Origin: an uncultured Myxococcales bacterium
GTDB lineage: Bacteria; Myxococcota_A; UBA9042
Direction: 5' to 3'
DNA length: 57,296 bases
Assembly: GCA_903842345.1 (NCBI GenBank)
Contig: CAIMLR010000024.1
Coordinates: 1-57,296, forward strand
The number at the start of each line of letters is the position of its first letter. Position 1 is the first letter of the stretch. Under the pieces are notes generated by a model. The model was not told the DNA's origin. It saw only the letters and a program-made list of their open reading frames with translations, and did not search any database. Below are positions 47,049 to 55,890 of this stretch, one piece after another. Position numbers and translations under genes: made by a program.

Positions 47049-48845
47049 CTACAGCGAATTGGCGGCGACAAAGGTGTAGCCTGCCGCCTTGACGCCCGTG
47101 ACGATCGCCTTCAACTGGGACACCGGGTTGTACGTGTGGAAGTAAAAACTCGCCACGCCGTCGCGGATGACCAGGTTGTTTTGCGCCGTCGCGATGATGT
47201 TCGCAGCCAGGCGCGGCGGGTTGTTGTTCGACGCATCCGGCTCGTAGGACCCGAGGTTCTCCGGCAGGATCTTCCAGCCATAGATGTCCGTCACCGTGTA
47301 CGGGTAGAAGACGCCGACCATGTTCTTGAGGTTGGACGCGGTGAATCCGAGGTCGCCGCTGAAGTAGAGACCACGGTGATACGCGGTCGCGAATTTGGTC
47401 TTGATCGCGCGGGAATCCGTCGGCGAGCCGGCGTAGTGCGGGTATTCAAAGACCGTCGGCTGCGGCAGCCCCGCCGCCGTAATCGCCGCCTGACCGGAGG
47501 TGATGCGCGCCAACGCCCAAGTCGAACTGTCGTTCGGCACGGCCCCATCGTAGATCACGTTGTTGGTCGCGGCGTCCACGTGCGCGAGGAAGAACTCAAA
47601 GTCATCGGCGGTCACACCGGAGTAAGGATTTTTCTGCGCACCGTACTGATGCGTGTACCCGTGCATGATCAGCGTGCCCCCTTTGGTCAACGCGTACTTG
47701 ACGGCGCTGAGCATGCTCGGGCTGTTGGTCCACTTGATCGTCTCCGCTTTGCCGTTGTTGTAGTAGCCCTTCGGGTCGGTGTAGAGCGGGATCAGCGCGA
47801 TGCTGAACGGCACGGAAGCGCTGGCGAGGTAGTCTACGGACGCGCGAAAGGCGACGGGGTCATCGGCCGGGCTGATGTCCTCCAGGCGCACGAGGGCGCG
47901 GTGCCGCGCGGGCGTCGTCGGCGCGAGCGCATCGAACAGCAAGTCGCAGTAGATGAGGTAGCGATCGTCTGAGCTGATGTACGAGAACGGGTTCTCCGCG
48001 ATGTAGGTCAAGTTGAGCGAGCGCACCGCCCACGGGAACGTCGTGCCGTTGGCGCGCACGGCCGTCGCCAAAGTCGTGACCTTGCTCGCGGTGAACGGGT
48101 TCAACTGCAGGATGCCGCTGCCGTTTGTCGCGTCGCGGGTCAGCGTGTGGCCCTTGTACGTCACCTTGGCGACCGACGTCGTGTCAAACGCCCACGGGTT
48201 GTAGCCGTAATTGGTCACGAACGTGCTGGAGCGGTTGGCCAACTGCCAGATGTTGTCGGCGATCCACACAACGGGGACGGTGCCCGCGAGGGTGTCGTCG
48301 AGAAACGCGACGGGGAGCGGCTCGTCGTAGGTCGAGCCGACGTAGATGACCGCCTTGAAGTTGGCCATCTCGCCCGCCTTGTAGGTCAAGACCGGCTTGA
48401 CCGTGGTCGGGCCAAAGTGGCTGGCGAGGTTGACGGCGGCGATGCCATACAACTCGCCCAGCCAGCCCCACGTGCTTGTGGAGTCATAGAGGACCAGCGC
48501 GCCGGCCGGGACCGTGAGATATTGCGTCTTGAGCGCTGTCTCCGCCGGGCGATTGTCCTCACCGCGCTGTTGCGGCACGGGCACCAACTCGCCGGGGGTC
48601 ACGATGCGGCCGCCGAAATCGGCCGGGAACCGGTTGATGCTCGCCCGAGCGGAGTCGCCCAGGAAGGTCACGGCAATGGGCTCCGCCTTCGCGGCACCCT
48701 CCCCGGTTCCTTGCTGCACCGCTTCCTGCAAGCCGACCTGCTCACTGGCCGGCGCCGTCCGCGCAGTGGGAGACTCTGAAGTCACACACCCCGCCACGGC
48801 GACGCCAAGTGCCACGCAACACACCACCAGGAATTGCTTTCTCAT
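47049..48845 (-). CDS. DUF2334-type polysaccharide-deacetylase-like lipoprotein (598 aa)
   Basis: GAGGGCGAG precedes the ATG at 48845. The signal peptide ends VAVAGC, with lipidated Cys20 followed by Val. Residues from about 320 hold the DUF2334 pattern: LVRLEDISPADD (acidic metal pair), IALIPLYTDPKG, and the histidines of GTLIMHGYTHQYG, followed by FEYPHYAGSP. DUF2334 proteins share the NodB-like barrel of polysaccharide deacetylases, so hydrolysis of N-acetyl groups on an envelope or exopolysaccharide is plausible. The N-terminal 300 residues resemble a flavodoxin-like/glutamine-amidotransferase-like carbohydrate module but were not assigned. The protein should be anchored facing the periplasm or outside. 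Confidence 0.88.
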   Translation of the reverse strand: MRKQFLVVCCVALGVAVAGCVTSESPTARTAPASEQVGLQEAVQQGTGEGAAKAEPIAVTFLGDSARASINRFPADFGGRIVTPGELVPVPQQRGEDNRPAETALKTQYLTVPAGALVLYDSTSTWGWLGELYGIAAVNLASHFGPTTVKPVLTYKAGEMANFKAVIYVGSTYDEPLPVAFLDDTLAGTVPVVWIADNIWQLANRSSTFVTNYGYNPWAFDTTSVAKVTYKGHTLTRDATNGSGILQLNPFTASKVTTLATAVRANGTTFPWAVRSLNLTYIAENPFSYISSDDRYLIYCDLLFDALAPTTPARHRALVRLEDISPADDPVAFRASVDYLASASVPFSIALIPLYTDPKGYYNNGKAETIKWTNSPSMLSAVKYALTKGGTLIMHGYTHQYGAQKNPYSGVTADDFEFFLAHVDAATNNVIYDGAVPNDSSTWALARITSGQAAITAAGLPQPTVFEYPHYAGSPTDSRAIKTKFATAYHRGLYFSGDLGFTASNLKNMVGVFYPYTVTDIYGWKILPENLGSYEPDASNNNPPRLAANIIATAQNNLVIRDGVASFYFHTYNPVSQLKAIVTGVKAAGYTFVAANSL

Positions 48846-49206
48846 CTCGCCCTCTGATGCGACCCGGGAGTCGCCGGTGGCGATCAGCCGCCGCCGCTAG
48901 CGAACGAACGGTGTTGAGCGGCGTCCCGACGCGAGGACGCTCAACCACGCTGCACACCATTCCGAACAGGACACCCAACGAGTTGGAGCCGCACAGGCTC
49001 TCCGGTCTGCAAGGTAAGAGGGCCGTCCGCGGCTGCAACGCGTTTCTGCGGGTACACCGATCAACGACGGACCTGGGCTTTGGGCCGCGGCGTGATGCCT
49101 GCATTTTTGCAGCTCTTAGTTGCGGTGATTGGTATTTTCGCGGCCACGCGGACGGGCTACTGTGCAGCCTGTCGGAATCATCCGGCTTCGCCTCAGGGAG
49201 CTCCCC
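48846..49206. other. Non-coding stretch with a compound inverted repeat
   Basis: No credible gene is seen. GTTGAGCG (48913-48920) and CGCTCAAC (48938-48945) enclose an inner GCGTC/GACGC pair, a bipartite hairpin about 70 bases upstream of the DUF2334 gene. It could be in that gene's leader or be an operator. Confidence 0.5.
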
Positions 49207-49437
49207 ATGACCCCGCGCTTCGATCTGTTCACCCTCGTCCACAAAGGCCAGCGCCGCGTGCTGTTTGAAATCACCTCCGCTGCCGGGCAATTGAGCGCCC
49301 ACGATGGCGCGGGGCGTCAGGGCCTGGCGGACCAGATTCGCGCGTTCTTTGCCACGATGATTGAGCACGCGGAGCACGAGGACACGTACCTGCTGCCCCT
49401 GGTGGTCCAGGCCGCGCCGGAGCTCGCGGCGCGCCGC
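49207..49437 (+). pseudogene. 5' remnant of a hemerythrin-like gene
   Basis: The ATG at 49207 has GGGAG six bases upstream. Its first ~76 codons read as a hemerythrin-like HHE protein: MTPRFDLFTLVHKGQRR with an iron-ligand-type His, then MIEHAEHEDTYLLPLV with the second-helix ligands. The similarity stops at APELAARR, before the third and fourth helices that carry the remaining ligands. Beyond that the frame runs through antisense LysR sequence and into the end of the next gene. The gene is therefore truncated at a junction near 49420-49437. Confidence 0.7.
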
Positions 49438-49494
49438 GGCCAGCGACCCCTCACGTTGCACGGCCAGAAGATAGCGAAGGTCGTTCCAGTTCAT
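49420..49494 (-). pseudogene. 5' remnant of a LysR-family regulator gene
   Basis: On the minus strand the ATG at 49494 opens MNWNDLRYLLAVQREGSLAA followed by ARREL, the first helix and start of the helix-turn-helix of a LysR-type regulator. After ARREL the expected recognition helix is missing and the frame becomes unrelated. The break coincides with the end of the convergent hemerythrin remnant. Confidence 0.7.
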
Positions 49495-49586
49495 GCCGCG
49501 ACTCTGGCATGCCAAGCGGGCGGAAGGAAGTCCGATGCAAAAGTCCCTCGCCACCCGCGCCGCCGCGCCTTACCGGGCAGCCGGCA

Positions 49587-52127
49587 TCACGGCGCGTTCC
49601 ACTGCAACGTCGCCAGACCGCTGGCGATGGCCGCGTCGATCGCCACGCCATCTGGCGCGGTGATCCCCACAACCGGAATCGCGATCGGCGGGGTGCCGGC
49701 GATGCTCGCTGACAGCGTGGCGACCCCGGCGTTGTTGTAGATCACCACGGCGACGGCGCCCGCGTTCTGCGCATTGCTCGCCTTGCTGTAGAATGAGCAG
49801 GTGCCGCGGCGGATCAGCGCAATCTTGCCGGCGAAAGCATCGGGCGCGAATGCGTTGCAGCCGTCATTTGTCGTGGTCACCGTACCGGAACGGTCGATGG
49901 TCGCGCTTCCGGAAGTCGGTACGGTTGGGGACGGCTGCGCCGTGTTGTAATAATACGTCGCACTCTGGCCATTGACGCTGACGGTGAATGTCGGCAGGGC
50001 ACAGGTGCCCGCCTTGCATAGGCCGTTGTTGCCGCACAGGCTACCGTCGGACCTGGTCGGCGACGTGCAGAGGGCGGTCGCAGGGTCACAAGTGCCTGCG
50101 GTGTGGCACGTGTCCGCCGGAGTGCACACCACCGGATTGGCGCCTTGGCAGACGCCGGCTTGGCAGGTGTCCGTCTGCGAGCAGGCGTTGCCGTCGTTGC
50201 ACAACGTGTTGTCCTGGACGGCGGGCGTGCTGCACGTGCCGCTGACCGGGTCACAGCTGCCGATCGCGTGGCAATCATCGAGCGCGGCACAGACAATCGG
50301 GGCGGCGCCGACGCAGACACCCGCTTGGCACGCATCCACCGTTGAACAGGCGTTGCCATCGTCGCACGGTGTGCCGTCGGCAGCGAGCGGGACGGTACAG
50401 ACGCCCTGCTCAGGCACGCAGACGCCGGCGACGTGACACAGGTCCTGCGCAACGCAGACGACCGGATTGGCGCCAACGCACACGCCCGCCTGACAGGTAT
50501 CAGCGAGCGTGCAGAGATTGCCGTCGTCGCACTGGGTCGTGTCGGCTGCGACGGGGTTGCTGCAGAAGCCGGTCTGCGGAGCACACACGCCGGCGACGTG
50601 ACACGCGTCGAGAGCGACACAGTTCACGGGCTTCGCGCCGGCGCAGACGCCCGACTGGCACGTGTCCGACTGGGTGCACAAGTTGCCGTCGTCGCAGCCC
50701 GTACCGTTGTCCGCGGCGGGCTTGCTGCACACGCCCGTGGCGGGGTCGCAGGTGCCCGGAACGTGGCAGGGGTCGGCGCCAACGCACACCACCGGCTTGC
50801 TGCCGGTGCAAACGCCAGCTTGGCATGCATCGGCTTGGGTGCACGCGTTGTCGTCATCGCACGGCGTGCCATCGACCGCGAGAGGCGCGCTGCAGGCCCC
50901 CGTGCTCGGGTCGCAGGTGCCGGCGAGGTGACAACCGTCCATGGCGGCGCACTTCACGGGATCGCCGCCCGTGCAGACGCCGGCCTGGCAGGTGTCCATC
51001 TGCGAACAGGCGCTCCCATCGTTGCACGCTTCGCCATCTGGCCGCGGTGCCGTGCCGCACGTGCCCTCGGGGCTGCAGATGGCGACGAGGCAAGCGTTCT
51101 TCACTGTGCCGCAGTCGCTCGCGGCGGTGCAAGCCACGCACGCCGCTTTGCCGTCACACTTGACGCCGTCGCCGCACGGCGTGTCGATTTTAGTCGGCAC
51201 ATGCGCGTTCACGCCCGTCACGCAGGTGTCTTCCGTGCACGGGTTCTGATCGTCGCTCGAGTCGCCGTCGTCGAACGTCTCCGTGATGCTGCCGGCAGCG
51301 CCACAGACGGCGCGCTTGCAGTCGCCTTTGTTTTGCGCGGCGAGCGGCTTGCCCGGGGACGCGTAGCTGAAGGTGCACACGCCGAGGAAGCAGGCCGGCG
51401 CGGCACAATCCGTCGTCTCACCCGCGCACTGGCTGTCCTGCGTGCACGCGACGCACGCGCCCGCACCGTTGCAGAACTGCGCGCCGGTCGGGCCGCAGGC
51501 GGCGCCCATCATCACGGACGGATGGAGCGGCGTGTCGCCATCGCAGATGTCCGCCGTGCAGTCCTTGTCGTCAAACGGCAGATCCGTCGTGTCGGGCTTG
51601 TCGGTCAGGACGCCGCCCACGCACACGCGCTTCTTGCAGTCACCGGCCTGGAGGTCCGGTGCCACGAGACCGTCAGCGACCGGGGCGTACCCGCAGGTGC
51701 CCTGCGGCGTGCAGACCGCCTCCACACAGATTTCAGTCGCAGTCGGGCAGGCCGCAACGTCGCAAGCATCGGCCGTCGCATCCGCCTGCAAGTCCGCGGC
51801 GTCGCCATCCTCGCTTTGCGGCGCGTCGGCAGTGGCGTCGACAGCGTCGTCGAGCGGCGATGCATCGACAAGCACATCGACAACGTCACCTTGCGGCACG
51901 TCGCTCGTCGGCCCGCTGTCGAGGGCGTCGGCGAAGGTCGTATCGTCCTTCGGTGCGGCGTCGGTCGATTTCACAGCGTCGGCGCCATCCGTCGTCGCGA
52001 CGGTGTCGGATCCTGACGCATCGGTCGCGCCGGCCGTGTCCGCGGGCGTCTCGTCGGCGGCAGGGGCAGCGGGCGCACAGGCCGCCAAGGCGAGAAACGC
52101 GAGCAGGAGGGGCAATCGATGATTCAC
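49587..52127 (-). CDS. CTDC-repeat lipoprotein with C-terminal PA domain (846 aa)
   Basis: The start is GTG at 52127, which begins directly at the signal peptide (NHRLPLLLAFLALAAC, lipidated Cys17, then Ala). The open frame extends upstream without similarity. A long Asp/Ala/Thr/Ser linker (~110 residues) follows. Cysteine-rich modules occupy about 120-420, then about seven CNDG/CDDGNACTxxDxCQAGVC-x-G units, each paired with a CHVAGTCDPATG half. The final ~120 residues are a protease-associated (PA) domain: FAGKIALIRRGTCSFYSKASNAQNAGAVAVVIYNN is characteristic. PA domains normally accompany peptidases, but no catalytic domain is present, so a binding role is likely. It has its own sigma-70-like promoter. 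Confidence 0.9.
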   Translation of the reverse strand: MNHRLPLLLAFLALAACAPAAPAADETPADTAGATDASGSDTVATTDGADAVKSTDAAPKDDTTFADALDSGPTSDVPQGDVVDVLVDASPLDDAVDATADAPQSEDGDAADLQADATADACDVAACPTATEICVEAVCTPQGTCGYAPVADGLVAPDLQAGDCKKRVCVGGVLTDKPDTTDLPFDDKDCTADICDGDTPLHPSVMMGAACGPTGAQFCNGAGACVACTQDSQCAGETTDCAAPACFLGVCTFSYASPGKPLAAQNKGDCKRAVCGAAGSITETFDDGDSSDDQNPCTEDTCVTGVNAHVPTKIDTPCGDGVKCDGKAACVACTAASDCGTVKNACLVAICSPEGTCGTAPRPDGEACNDGSACSQMDTCQAGVCTGGDPVKCAAMDGCHLAGTCDPSTGACSAPLAVDGTPCDDDNACTQADACQAGVCTGSKPVVCVGADPCHVPGTCDPATGVCSKPAADNGTGCDDGNLCTQSDTCQSGVCAGAKPVNCVALDACHVAGVCAPQTGFCSNPVAADTTQCDDGNLCTLADTCQAGVCVGANPVVCVAQDLCHVAGVCVPEQGVCTVPLAADGTPCDDGNACSTVDACQAGVCVGAAPIVCAALDDCHAIGSCDPVSGTCSTPAVQDNTLCNDGNACSQTDTCQAGVCQGANPVVCTPADTCHTAGTCDPATALCTSPTRSDGSLCGNNGLCKAGTCALPTFTVSVNGQSATYYYNTAQPSPTVPTSGSATIDRSGTVTTTNDGCNAFAPDAFAGKIALIRRGTCSFYSKASNAQNAGAVAVVIYNNAGVATLSASIAGTPPIAIPVVGITAPDGVAIDAAIASGLATLQWNAP

Positions 52128-52228
52128 GGCAGATCTCGTCGGTCGAAGTTGCCGACTCAACTCGCATACCGAGCCCAAGCGCTGCGCAACGATTTGAAGG
52201 AGGAAGTGCGAAAGCACACGTTGGCGAC

Positions 52229-52256
52229 AGCGTAGCGGAACCCGCAGGCGCGTCAA
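52229..52256 (-). promoter_or_regulatory. Probable sigma-70 promoter of the PA-domain lipoprotein
   Basis: TTGACG and TACGCT are separated by 16 bases on the minus strand. The predicted start near 52222 gives a leader of about 95 bases to the GTG at 52127. Confidence 0.5.
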
Positions 52257-52696
52257 TCGCCGCGATTCGGCACGAACGCCGGCGATCAGCCCAATCCGAC
52301 TGCGACGCCCCCGCCCTGGGCCGCGCAAAACCGCCATCCACGACGCGATACGCGCCAAAATGCGCTTTCCGCGCCACATCGGCTTTTCACTTTTGCGCTG
52401 CGGCCGCCGCCGGCGCGTATCCAAAACCCGATGGACGCCAGGGGCACGCCGCCGCACGACAACGAAGATCTGCTGCGCGCGGATTCGAGCTTGCCGGCGC
52501 GCATCGAAAACCCGCTGCGGTGCGAACCTGATGCCCGGGGCAAAAGCGAATCCTGGATGCGCCCAAAGAAGGCCTGTTGGGTCGGCATCCAGAACCTGGG
52601 GCGGCCTGAAAGCAACCTCCGGGAGCATCGGCGCAAAACTTCCTTGCCGCGCCCGCGGCTGCATCGCTCCCAGTATTCGCGCGCAGTGGGCTTGCC
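52257..52696. repeat. Gene-free stretch with short imperfect direct repeats
   Basis: No gene is recognised. On the minus strand GGGTTTTCGATGCGCGCC (from 52515 down) and GGGTTTTGGATACGCGCC (from 52431 down) match with two differences, 84 bp apart. Related GGATTCGC, GGTTCTGGATGCCG and CATTTTGGCGCGTATCGCG fragments lie around them. It adjoins the point where the HsdR remnant stops and may be debris of a mobile or repeated element. Confidence 0.4.
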
Positions 52697-53284
52697 CCCC
52701 GATTTCTCCAGCGCCGTGATGGCCTCGATCTGGTTGGGCCGCAGCGTGCCACCCTCCAGATTGGGCATCGTGCCGATGCGCCCGCGCAGCGTCGACGGCT
52801 TGCCCGCGCCCGCCGACGTGTACACGCCCGCGCCGTCCAAGTGCATCGCCTTGACCCAGCCGTCCAGCGTGTCGGCCTCCAGCCACTCGGCCAGCGTCGC
52901 AGGCTGGTGGATGGCAAATATGTCGCGCGTGCGCGGCTTGGGGTCCAGCAGGTTGACGAAGCGCGTCTTGGCGCCGGTCGAGAGGTACAGGAACGGCAGC
53001 GGCTTCTGCGGCGCTGGCAGGCCATGCGGCAGCCCGTGGGCGTACTTGCCAGCCTGCGGCTCGACACCGGTCAGCGTGAAGCCGACAGGCTTGGCCTCCA
53101 GTGCGCCGACGGCCTTCCGGTCGACGAAGAGCAGGTAGTCCGCAAAGCCGGTCGTCAGCGGGAACTCACGGATGGCGACGCCTTGGGCGGCGTGCAGGTG
53201 CGCGTGGCGTAGTCCTGGACCTGCCAGCCGGCAGCCGTGAGCACGGCGGCGATGTGGACGCGGGCGGCGGCTTCGGTTTTGCGG
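52697..53284 (-). pseudogene. hsdR: Frameshifted, truncated type I restriction HsdR remnant
   Basis: Two minus-strand frames together reproduce the start of HsdR. One gives KTEAAARVHIAAVLTAAGWQ and ends near 53205. The other continues with GVAIREFPLTTGFADYLLF, VDRKAVGALEAKP (nuclease E-x-K), AKYAHGLPHGLPAPQKPLPF, ARTRDIFAIHQPATLAEWL-like text and LRPNQIEAITALEKS. The switch lies near 53200-53215, a frameshift, and a two-residue gap is seen in TTGFADY. Similarity ends near 52700, before the helicase motifs, so no DNA translocase remains. No hsdM or hsdS is present in the window. Confidence 0.8.
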
Positions 53285-53436
53285 CGGTGGCGGGCATGGA
53301 TTCTGCAACCTGATGGAAACGGCCGAAGCAGTCTGCAACAAGTGGAGTCGCATGGGCAGGACGCACGGCACGCTTGAATAGCCCCGCTTGGTTGCGCGTT
53401 GAACCGCGACTGAGACCGCAAAGCGACGAGGACACA

Positions 53437-54660
53437 ATGACCAAGATTTACCGTGGCGGACGACTGACTGTCATGGAGCGCGTCGGACCGAACGGGCGAC
53501 GCGAAGTGCGCGTGACCAAACTAGACCCGAACCAGCTGTGGCACGACCCGCTGGAGGTGGGCGAGGACGTGCGCGTGCGCGACCTGCTAGCGATCTTCGA
53601 GCAGGCGCCGGACTTCTGGTACACCGTGTTTCCGGGTCCCAACGTCAAGGCGATGGCGCAGGAGGGCTTGACCAATCGCCACCGCCGCTTGCCGCGCCGC
53701 ACGGACCGACAGGCGCTGACGTTTTCGTGGGATCCCGTGACGATTGCGCGCGACGGTCTGCCGGTCCCGGGCTGCCCGCCGTGGTCGATGGACATCGACA
53801 TCACCGGTCTGGACGGCGCGCGCCACGCGGGCATCGACTTCATGCCGCCGTCCCATGTGGCGCCCCTGAAAGTGCGGATCGAGACCGAACTGTGCTACGT
53901 GCGCGAAATGCGCCGTCCGGGAAGCCTGTCGCATGACGCGCGCACGGCGTACTCGCACGATGTGTCGCCGTCGTTGGGGCACGTGCTCAACGCGCTGCTT
54001 CAGGAATTGGGCTGGTGGGGACCACCTGACGCGCTGGAGGAGAGGCAGACCGCGCGGGTCGAGAAGATCAAGCGCCGCGATGCGGGCGAGGTCGAGGTGA
54101 CCTACAGCTTGTCCGAGATGACTGCGCTGCGCCATGACCCAGTGGGCGCGAAGGAGTTCGGTATCCGCGAGAAGATCGAGGCCAACTGCCGCGCCGAGGC
54201 GGCTGCGGAGCGTGGCGTGGCGACGACGCCAGAGGACATCGCGCGCAAAGTGGAAGTCGCGCAGTGGGTGCTCCGGACGACGATGCAGAACGCCTCCAGC
54301 GAACGCGATGGCTCAGTCTGGAGCCTGAACTTGGAGTTCGAATTGTGGCAGGACGTCTTGGAGGGCGGCGAATGGGTCCGAGGGCGGCCTCACACGGAGT
54401 GGTCCGGACGGGCGTCCAAACTGCGCGAGCTGGCGCTGCAAGTGAACGGCTGGTTCACGCACGACGAGGAGCGCGGGCCGCAGTTCGTGTCGCTGAAAGA
54501 GTGGGAGCGCGTGTATGCGGAGACGTGGCTGCCGCAGCACCCGACGCGTACGTTCGAGGAACGCTGGCAGGAAGCCGTCGAAGCAGAACGTCTGCGGCTT
54601 GTGGCGGCGCGTGAGGTGGCGCGGAAGATGGCGCGCGGGCGGGTGATTGGGGCGCAGTAG
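53437..54660 (+). CDS. Unrecognised 407-aa protein beside the HsdR remnant
   Basis: The ATG at 53437 follows GAGGACACA; an ATG 63 bases earlier is in frame but less likely. The protein is hydrophilic, with no signal peptide or membrane helix, and rich in Trp, Arg and Glu. Segments such as QLWHDPLEVGEDVRVRDLLA, FWYTVFPGPNVKAMAQ, MDIDITGLDG and LGWWGPPDALEERQ are well-formed coding sequence, but I recognise no domain. The last ~70 residues (WERVYAETWL, FEERWQEAVEAERLRLVAAREVARKMARG) are predicted helical. Its neighbours are a dead type I restriction gene and a convergent 5'-nucleotidase, which hints at a decayed accessory or defence locus, but that is speculation. Confidence 0.75.
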   Translation: MTKIYRGGRLTVMERVGPNGRREVRVTKLDPNQLWHDPLEVGEDVRVRDLLAIFEQAPDFWYTVFPGPNVKAMAQEGLTNRHRRLPRRTDRQALTFSWDPVTIARDGLPVPGCPPWSMDIDITGLDGARHAGIDFMPPSHVAPLKVRIETELCYVREMRRPGSLSHDARTAYSHDVSPSLGHVLNALLQELGWWGPPDALEERQTARVEKIKRRDAGEVEVTYSLSEMTALRHDPVGAKEFGIREKIEANCRAEAAAERGVATTPEDIARKVEVAQWVLRTTMQNASSERDGSVWSLNLEFELWQDVLEGGEWVRGRPHTEWSGRASKLRELALQVNGWFTHDEERGPQFVSLKEWERVYAETWLPQHPTRTFEERWQEAVEAERLRLVAAREVARKMARGRVIGAQ

Positions 54661-54684
54661 TGGGCCGGCTGGCGGCGTCAGCGG

Positions 54685-55689
54685 CTACACAGCGTCAGGC
54701 GGACGGACGTCTTCCGCTGGCGACGCAGCTGTCGACTTGGCTTGCAGCCCGACCAGCATCGAATCCGACCGATACGGCACCTTTCCGCTGGGCACGACCT
54801 CGGCCGAATCGCGCAGATGCACGTCCTGATCGTCGAAGAAGATGTGCGGGTTGATGGCTTCCAGCACCGGCGCCTTCGGCAAGCCGCCGAGAAAGTACGC
54901 CTCGTCGACGTACACGCCCCACGACCGTAGCGTCTTGATGACCCGCAGGTCCGAAGGCGCGTTGCGCGCGGTCACGATGGAGATACGCACCGGCGAATAC
55001 TCGATCCGCATGGGCAGGCGCTCCTGCATGCTGGACAGCTTGCGCAACAGCGCCGCGTATGGCCCAGGACCGAGCGGATCGTTCTCGTGCGCCGTCTCGT
55101 TGGCGTGGAAGGCCTCAAGGTCCTGCGTCTTGTAGATCAGCTCGCTCTCGTCGTCGAAGATGACCGCGTCGCCGTCAAAGGCAATGCGCACACGGCCGTC
55201 CGCCGCCGGCTTTGCCTGCTTGCCAGTCAACGTGGCTGCCGCGCAGGCGCGCTCGTCGATCGCGGATTGGGCATCCTTCGCGCTGGTCGTCAGAAACAGA
55301 TCGACCGAGAATGCCTTCAGCAATGGCGCGACGGGCTCACCGCCCGTGAACACCGACCGCGTGATCGGCAAGTGACGGCTGCGGATCGTGTTCAGCAGCC
55401 GCAGCCCGGTCTCAGGACTGTTGCGCGACATCACGACCACTTCCACGATGGGCGGCTCGCCAGCCAGCGTGTGCTCGTTCAGACGGAGAAGCGCCTCGAC
55501 GACGGGCATCCCCGGCCCCGGCTCCAGCGGCAGATGCTCGGCGGCACGCATCTGCTTGCGGTATGCGGCAATGGCGGCGTTCTTGTCCTGGGCTTCTGCA
55601 TCGCGGAAGGCCTGATCCTCGGCGCTGAGGTTGAACAGCGCCGTGGACGAGATGCCGACTACGAGCGTTTTGGTGAGGTCGAGTGGCAC
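54685..55689 (-). CDS. Cytosolic 5'-nucleotidase of the NT5C1 type
   Basis: The start is GTG at 55689, with GGAG seven bases upstream; it gives PLDLTKTLVVGISSTALFNL, the family's opening. The 334-residue product carries the segments VEVVVMSRNSPETGLRLLNT, FTGGEPVAPLLKAFSVDLFL, RIAFDGDAVIFDDESE and ARNAPSDLRVIKTLRSWGV, with YFLGGLPKAPVLEAINPHIFFDDQ near the end. These match the 5-nucleotidase family that includes mammalian NT5C1A/B, AMP-preferring HAD-type enzymes. The paired Asp residues of FDGDAV and FFDDQ are likely metal/phosphate ligands. With surE and apt elsewhere in the window it is a third nucleotide-salvage gene. It converges on the unrecognised gene, 24 bases apart. Confidence 0.92.
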   Translation of the reverse strand: MPLDLTKTLVVGISSTALFNLSAEDQAFRDAEAQDKNAAIAAYRKQMRAAEHLPLEPGPGMPVVEALLRLNEHTLAGEPPIVEVVVMSRNSPETGLRLLNTIRSRHLPITRSVFTGGEPVAPLLKAFSVDLFLTTSAKDAQSAIDERACAAATLTGKQAKPAADGRVRIAFDGDAVIFDDESELIYKTQDLEAFHANETAHENDPLGPGPYAALLRKLSSMQERLPMRIEYSPVRISIVTARNAPSDLRVIKTLRSWGVYVDEAYFLGGLPKAPVLEAINPHIFFDDQDVHLRDSAEVVPSGKVPYRSDSMLVGLQAKSTAASPAEDVRPPDAV

Positions 55690-55890
55690 GTTACGGCTCC
55701 GGGCGGTGGGGTGGTCGCGTGACGATACAGCACCGAGGCGAATTCGCACAGCTGGCGGGTTGCTCTCGCAGCAAGACACGTCGCCCGACAGCAAGCCACA
55801 CGCACGTGCCAGCCCGCGGCGAGTCAGGGCCCAAGCAGCCGGCCAACTGGGCGCCGGCGTGGCGCGAGGGGGTCACGACTACATCGACCG

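Noticed and set aside
49137-49206. Promoter for the hemerythrin remnant (TACTGT with a TTTTCG -35)
   Set aside because: The -35 is too poor, and the downstream gene is broken; not supported enough to list.
48742-49554. A full LysR-type regulator gene
   Set aside because: Only the first ~25 residues match; the rest of the frame is antisense to the hemerythrin fragment and intergenic DNA.
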